11,044 bases of DNA, taken from the NCBI GenBank assembly GCA_964540005.1, contig CAZILN010000327.1, positions 1-11,044 of the forward strand. The letters are read 5' to 3'. The DNA is from CAZILN01 sp964540005 (GTDB lineage: Bacteria > Bacteroidota > Bacteroidia > Bacteroidales > SM23-62). The notes under the pieces are model-generated. The model made no database searches and was not told where the DNA came from. It saw nothing but the letters and a program-made list of their open reading frames with translations. The position numbers were made by a program, and so were the translations under genes. Position 1 is the first letter of the stretch. The number at the start of each line of letters is the position of its first letter. Below are positions 6,982 to 11,044 of the stretch, piece after piece.

Positions 6982-9101
6982 ATGAATACAATTTTACTAA
7001 GACAGTATCAGGAGACAAGATCAAAGTATCTCAAGTTCTCCTCGCGATTGAAAAAAAGTAAGAAGACAGGCCAGTTCTTCCGGTATTCAGCCAGAAAACA
7101 ACACTGGTTGATCAACCGGATCAAGAAGCTCCTGGAAAAACTCAGGTTTTTTGAAAAACAGTTAAAATTCGCTGTAGCAGCAGGAACTCTGTCCCTTGCC
7201 ATGGGATTAGCCAATCCCATCTTTGCACAGCCAAATTTTATCGAGGCTCCCGGGAAAAATCCTTTCCCCCCACCCGTTGTTTATGGGCAGTCCCCTATTT
7301 TTAAGGACCTGGATCTTGACGGAGACCTGGACATTCTTGTCACCCATGGGGGATAACTATATAGTATTTTTCAGAAATACCGGGACTGCCACCGCACTCG
7401 CTTTCCAGATGGTTCCAAAGGACCAGAATCCCTATATTTTTCCCGAGGAAGAAGATATAGAAACCTGGAACATTGAAGCAATCGTTGATATTGACGGTGA
7501 CGGAAATCTGGATATTTTCACTGATGATAGTGGATTTAAGCTCTTCCAGAATACGGGAAGCGCTTCTGAGCCTGTATTTGAAGAAACCGAATCACCTATA
7601 GCTTATCTAAATAATCAAGACCTGGCTGATTTCGATGGCGATGGCGATTATGACCTGGTGAAATTTGATAACCAGCAAACATATAACGATGTTACCCAGG
7701 AATGGGAATACACACCCCAGGTTGAGGTGTTTATCAATGTTGGAACAGCTCAATCAGCAGATATAGATCGGGATAATCCGGTATATTACACAGTTGATAA
7801 TTTACCTGAAGATATCAGTTATATCAATGAATCATTTCCCATAAATTATGAAGGGGACGGAGATATTGATTTCCTGGTACAATTCGAGTTTTATGATGAA
7901 GTGCTGGATGAATCTTTAGATGAATACCATGTGATTGAAAATACCGGATCGGTTATCAGAACCCCAATTTACAATGATGGGTGAGTCATCAGATCCCTTT
8001 ACTGACCTGGATATCGGATGGAACGATATTTATCCTGTTGATATTGATGATGACGGTGATTTAGATGCTATTATTACCTACAATTATATAGGATTTAAGC
8101 TTTACCGGAATACCGGGATCGGACTGATAATGGATAATTCAATATCTGATTTCCAGGGGGCGGTTCTGGGAATCAGCTATATAAAACCAGGCTTCATTGA
8201 CTTTGACGGGGATGGTGATATGGATATGTAAACCTATCCATATGAAGAAGAATCCGGTGTATATTACGAAAATACAGGGAATGCTCAGTCTCCCCAGTTT
8301 ACCCCGCAACAAGAGTATTTCCCCTTCCTTTCTGATCTGACGGAAGAATATTATTTTCCCATGTTCGCGGATCTGGACTCAGATGGTGACCTGGATGCAC
8401 TTATATACACTTATGATTACTATGGTTATACAGGAATAGTATGTCATTACTACAAAAATAATGGCACAGGGCAGTCACCAGACTATCAGCTGGATGCAGC
8501 TGCGGATTTTATGCCCGATCTGGAAGATATGAGCTCCTTCCCCGTATTTGTTGATATTGACAATGATGGTGACCTGGACATGTTCTGGACAAAATACGTA
8601 GATGACAATGATGAGGATGGATCAAAGATCATGTTTTACAGGAACACTGGCAGCCAGGATGATATTAGCTTTACTCTTCAGGAAGGAACCGATTATCCCT
8701 TTAACCAGGATCTGTTCATCGGAGAGATTTATTATAATCCCCTTGTTTTTGCTGATGTTGACAAGGATGGTGATTACGATCTCTTCTTCAGTGATTATTA
8801 TGGGAACACAGATGGCGGATCCTCTACTGCTGTAAGTCCGACTATGGAAAAAGGTTCCCTGCAGGTATATCCGAATCCGGCTTCAGAATATTGCAGGCTG
8901 CAACTGGATAGCCCTTATGAAGGATTATGCTCCCTTCAACTGATAGACGGAAACGGGAGACCGGTATTGTCCGAAAGATTCCGGAAAGGATCAGGTTTGA
9001 TGGAACATGAAATGAATATCAGCGGTCTGAAACCCGGATTATACCAGCTTAAAGTGAATGCAGGAGATACTCAGCAAACCTCAAGGCTGATGATCAGGTA
9101 A
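6982..9101 (+). pseudogene. Secreted FG-GAP/VCBS-type calcium-binding repeat protein with T9SS domain, frameshifted
   Basis: Three reading frames join into one 705-residue product if two extra G bases and one stop are corrected. The lesions are: G5 at 7348-7352 (four Gs restore LVTHGDNYIVFFRNTG), GGG at 7979-7981 (two Gs restore YNDGESSDPF), and TAA at 8229-8231 after DGDGDMDM. The N-terminus has about 61 very basic residues (19 Lys/Arg) before a hydrophobic signal core (about 63-81) ending FAQ. Nine acidic loops of the DxDxDGDxD type follow, as in FG-GAP/VCBS beta-propellers that bind calcium, each accompanied by a (Y/F)(R/Q/K)NTG-like strand. The last about 80 residues form a T9SS type A sorting domain (LQVYPNPASEYCRLQL, ISGLKPGLYQLKV). 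The intact protein would be a secreted or surface-attached binding or adhesion protein. It follows the TIGR03032-like gene by 11 bases and is closed by the terminator at 9122-9156. As given it cannot be made in full. Confidence 0.88.
7306..8783 (+). repeat. Nine DxDxDG calcium-loop repeats within the FG-GAP/VCBS-type gene
   Basis: Nine copies of an approximately 30-base acidic-loop segment start at 7306, 7487, 7628, 7844, 8040, 8199, 8370, 8553 and 8754. They encode DLDLDGDLDI, DIDGDGNLDI, DFDGDGDYDL, NYEGDGDIDF, DIDDDGDLDA, DFDGDGDMDM, DLDSDGDLDA, DIDNDGDLDM and DVDKDGDYDL. The spacing of about 140-215 bases (roughly 47-72 residues) is what repeated propeller blades would give. The fourth copy is degenerate in its first ligands. 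Repeats three and six to nine share GATGGTGA-like cores, which could allow recombination between copies. Confidence 0.85.
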
Positions 9102-9121
9102 TTCAAACTTTAGAGCTAATC

Positions 9122-9156
9122 AAAAGGGGATCAGTAATAACTGGTCCCTTTTTTTT
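9122..9156 (+). terminator. Intrinsic terminator
   Basis: A stem with left arm AAAAGGGGATCAG (9122-9134) pairs with CTGGTCCC plus the first T residues (9141-9151), with one bulged G and one G.T wobble. The loop is TAATAA, and eight T residues run from 9149 to 9156. It lies 21 bases after the repeat-protein stop and should end that transcript before the VWA gene. Confidence 0.85.
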
Positions 9157-9289
9157 CGTAAAGCGGTTCTCCCTGAAAAAATAAAAGGTATACCTGAAAA
9201 AATTCCGGTTGCTTCTTTATATTCCCGGGAAAATTTAACGCAACCATATACCCTTCTCTATCATCTTTAGTATAATAAAACCTACTGCC

Positions 9290-10750
9290 ATGAAACTTAG
9301 CCTACATCTTCTAATTGCAGGATCCTTAATTATACTGCTTAATAACTGTGAAAGTTTTGACAGTTACCCCGCTTCTGGCCTTGACGGAAATTTATTTTCT
9401 GAAAACTCCGGTGAAAAATATAAAGACCATGGAGAAAATCCCTTTTTCAAAGTCAGCGAGCAACCGGTATCAACTTTTTCAGTCGACGCCGATGGCGGTT
9501 CATACTCAAATATGAGACGATACCTGAACTTTGGACAGGCACCTCCTGAAGCATCGGTCAGGATTGAGGAATACATAAACTACTTCACTTTTGATTATAA
9601 GGAGCCTGCCGGAGGAGAAAATGTTTCCCTGGAATCTGAGGTATCTTCATGCCCGTGGAATGCAGATCACTACCTTATCAGGCTTGGCATGAAAGGAATT
9701 GCCATTCCCGAAGATGAGCTTCCTAATTCAAATTATGTTTTCCTGATTGATGTATCCGGTTCAATGAATTCACCCGACAAACTGGGTATTTTAAAGGTCG
9801 GATTTAAATCCATGGTTGATAAGCTGCGTGACCAGGACAGGGTCGCAATTGTTACCTATGCCGGCCATGTCGGCCTTTTACTTGAATCTACTTATGGAGA
9901 CCGGAAGGAAGAGATCAAGAACGCCATTGATCTCTTAGGTGCCGGAGGATCAACTGCCGGGGCTGCCGGAATTACCACAGCATACGAAATTGCCGAAGAG
10001 AACTTTGTAGTAAATGGGAACAACAGGGTGATACTGGGAACAGACGGCGATTTCAATGTAGGCCTCTCATCTACCGATGAACTGGTGGAACTTATAGAGG
10101 AAAAAAGAGAATCAGGAATATATTTAACCGTACTGGGAGTCGGAGGAGGCAATCTTAATGACCACATGATGGAGCAAATAGCCAACAAGGGGAATGGCAA
10201 TTACGAGTATATAGATAATGCCAAACAAATAAAGAAAGTATTTACCAATGAGATAGCCAAGTTCTACACTGTTGCAAAAGATGCCAAGATCCAGATCACA
10301 TATGATTCAACTATGGTTGATTCATATCGCTTAATCGGATACGAAAACAGGAGCCTGAACGAAGAGGATTTTGAGAACGACTCAACGGATGCCGGGGAGA
10401 TAGGTTCCTCACAGACAATTACTGCACTTTATGAGGTAATATTACTGGATGTTACTATGGGCGGAGAATACGCGCACTTTGAATTCAGGTATAAAAAACC
10501 GGGTGAAGATCAAAGCCGCTTGCTGACCCATGAGATTAAAATGACTCCAGCAGATATTAATTCCTCTTCAGAGAACATGCAATTTGCTGCAGCAATCACA
10601 GGTTTCGGGCTATTAATGAAACGGTCTGAATATAAAGGGAGTGTATCAAAGCAATTGGTCCTGGACCTGGGTGAAAATGCCCTCAGTTTTGATCCTTTCG
10701 GATACCGGCAGGAGTTTATAGACCTCGTATCAGGCTGGCATGAATATTAA
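9290..10750 (+). CDS. VWA-domain lipoprotein, YfbK-like (VWA plus DUF3520-type C-terminus)
   Basis: A complete 486-residue protein with a hydrophobic N-terminus (residues 7-18) followed by Cys20, a likely lipidation site. The lipobox reads LNNC, with Asn at -1, which is atypical. Residues about 55-145 match the N-terminal region usual in this family (VSEQPVSTFSVDADGGSYSNMRRYL, given here only in outline as 55-79). The VWA domain (about 147-305) has a complete MIDAS metal site: Asp154, Ser156, Ser158 (DVSGSM), Thr222 (GGSTAG) and Asp252 (TDGDF). The C-terminal part, about 310-480, is DUF3520-like (YRLIGYENR, TALYEV, FGLLMKRSEYKG). VWA domains bind protein partners through Mg2+; the partner is unknown. 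At 486 residues it lacks the additional N-terminal domains of some Bacteroidota homologues. The ATG at 9290 is the natural start. A TATAAT lies at 9271-9276, but it is too close to the ATG for confident use. Convergent with the serine hydrolase gene. Confidence 0.93.
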   Translation: MKLSLHLLIAGSLIILLNNCESFDSYPASGLDGNLFSENSGEKYKDHGENPFFKVSEQPVSTFSVDADGGSYSNMRRYLNFGQAPPEASVRIEEYINYFTFDYKEPAGGENVSLESEVSSCPWNADHYLIRLGMKGIAIPEDELPNSNYVFLIDVSGSMNSPDKLGILKVGFKSMVDKLRDQDRVAIVTYAGHVGLLLESTYGDRKEEIKNAIDLLGAGGSTAGAAGITTAYEIAEENFVVNGNNRVILGTDGDFNVGLSSTDELVELIEEKRESGIYLTVLGVGGGNLNDHMMEQIANKGNGNYEYIDNAKQIKKVFTNEIAKFYTVAKDAKIQITYDSTMVDSYRLIGYENRSLNEEDFENDSTDAGEIGSSQTITALYEVILLDVTMGGEYAHFEFRYKKPGEDQSRLLTHEIKMTPADINSSSENMQFAAAITGFGLLMKRSEYKGSVSKQLVLDLGENALSFDPFGYRQEFIDLVSGWHEY

Positions 10751-10792
10751 AGATAAGTTTGTTTTGTGAATACCTGAAAAGCCGGTTCCCAA

Positions 10793-11044
10793 CTAGTAAA
10801 CTACATTCCCGGTGGCCGGTTCCCATATACAACCGGGTTCGAAATAGTTCCAGGTGAGCCTGGAGATCTTTCGGATGAGACTGAATCCCTCGTTTTCAAA
10901 TTCCCAGCTCTCATCCTCCTGGTTCTTTGTGATGATACAGAACACATAGTCTCCATGCGGTGCGTTTACCAGGACTACCTCTGATCTGGATTGATTGACG
11001 GCGCCCTGTTTGGAGGCTGCCTGAATAGTAGGAGGTATTTGAGA
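10793..11044 (-). CDS. C-terminal fragment of a class A beta-lactamase-like serine hydrolase
   Basis: On the minus strand a frame runs in from the right window edge and ends at TAG (10795-10793), giving 83 residues. The text SRSEVVLVNAPHGDYVFCI (19-37 of the fragment) followed by ITKNQEDESW resembles the last strands of class A beta-lactamase/penicillin-binding-type serine hydrolases common in Bacteroidota. Preceding it, KQG at fragment residues 12-14 sits where the KTG/KSG active-site box is expected. The catalytic Ser-x-x-Lys and SDN boxes would lie outside the window. Whether it degrades beta-lactams cannot be judged from the tail. The gene converges on the VWA lipoprotein with a 42-base gap in which I see no clear terminator. 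Confidence 0.75.
   Translation of the reverse strand, partial: SQIPPTIQAASKQGAVNQSRSEVVLVNAPHGDYVFCIITKNQEDESWEFENEGFSLIRKISRLTWNYFEPGCIWEPATGNVVY

Noticed and set aside
6092..8231. Use of TAA as a sense codon.
   Set aside because: TAA ends the SDR, GH18, isomerase-like and VWA genes normally, and the repeat gene also has two frameshifts, which recoding does not explain.
9271..9276. TATAAT upstream of the VWA gene.
   Set aside because: It is only 13 bases before the ATG with no matching upstream element, and the main Bacteroidota sigma factor uses TAnnTTTG.
9190..10787. ATACCTGAAAA followed by CCGGTT occurs on both sides of the VWA gene (9190-9210 and 10770-10787).
   Set aside because: The match is only 11 bases plus six with different spacing, and CCTGAAAA-like strings recur elsewhere in the window. 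This is too weak to call flanking repeats of a mobile element.
10781..10825. An 11-base direct repeat GCCGGTTCCCA at 10781-10791 and 10815-10825.
   Set aside because: The second copy lies inside the serine hydrolase coding end and there are only two copies; chance or local duplication explains it.
10816..10836. A short hairpin CCGGTT / AACCGG with a 9-base loop.
   Set aside because: It lies in minus-strand coding sequence, has only a 6-bp stem and no T tract on either strand, so it is not called a terminator.

Overview
The window looks like chromosomal DNA of a member of the Bacteroidota. Two secreted proteins end in type IX secretion (T9SS) type A sorting domains. One promoter-like site matches the Bacteroidota consensus (TTG, then TAnnTTTG). 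Starts lack strong Shine-Dalgarno sequences and intergenic DNA is A/T-rich. A VWA lipoprotein with a DUF3520-type C-terminus also fits this phylum. No rRNA, tRNA, CRISPR array, insertion sequence or phage gene is visible.

Left part (1-4004), all on +: the C-terminal end of an unrecognised multi-pass membrane protein, then six bases later a complete classical short-chain dehydrogenase/reductase (SDR). An A/T-rich gap follows with two tandem hairpins, the second resembling an intrinsic terminator. Next are a radical SAM protein with an N-terminal cobalamin-binding-like domain and, six bases downstream, a secreted GH18 glycosidase with a T9SS tail. The last two are probably co-transcribed.

Middle part (4123-9101), all on +: a Tat-exported protein resembling the L-fucose/L-arabinose isomerase fold; then, behind a palindrome that overlaps a good Bacteroidota promoter, two adjacent broken genes. 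The first is a TIGR03032-family gene interrupted by one in-frame TAA. The second is a long calcium-binding-repeat (FG-GAP/VCBS type) T9SS-secreted protein with two single-G frameshifts and one in-frame TAA. Apart from these four lesions both genes read cleanly, so the damage is recent or is sequence error. A strong intrinsic terminator closes this unit.

Right part (9290-11044): a VWA-domain lipoprotein of the YfbK type on +, convergent with the C-terminal end of a class A beta-lactamase-like serine hydrolase on -.

The window is mostly recognisable families. I do not see a clear new multi-gene system. The points most worth checking are the cluster of lesions confined to two neighbouring genes, the palindrome sitting on their promoter, the long basic N-terminus before the signal peptide of the repeat protein, and the exported sugar-isomerase-like protein.
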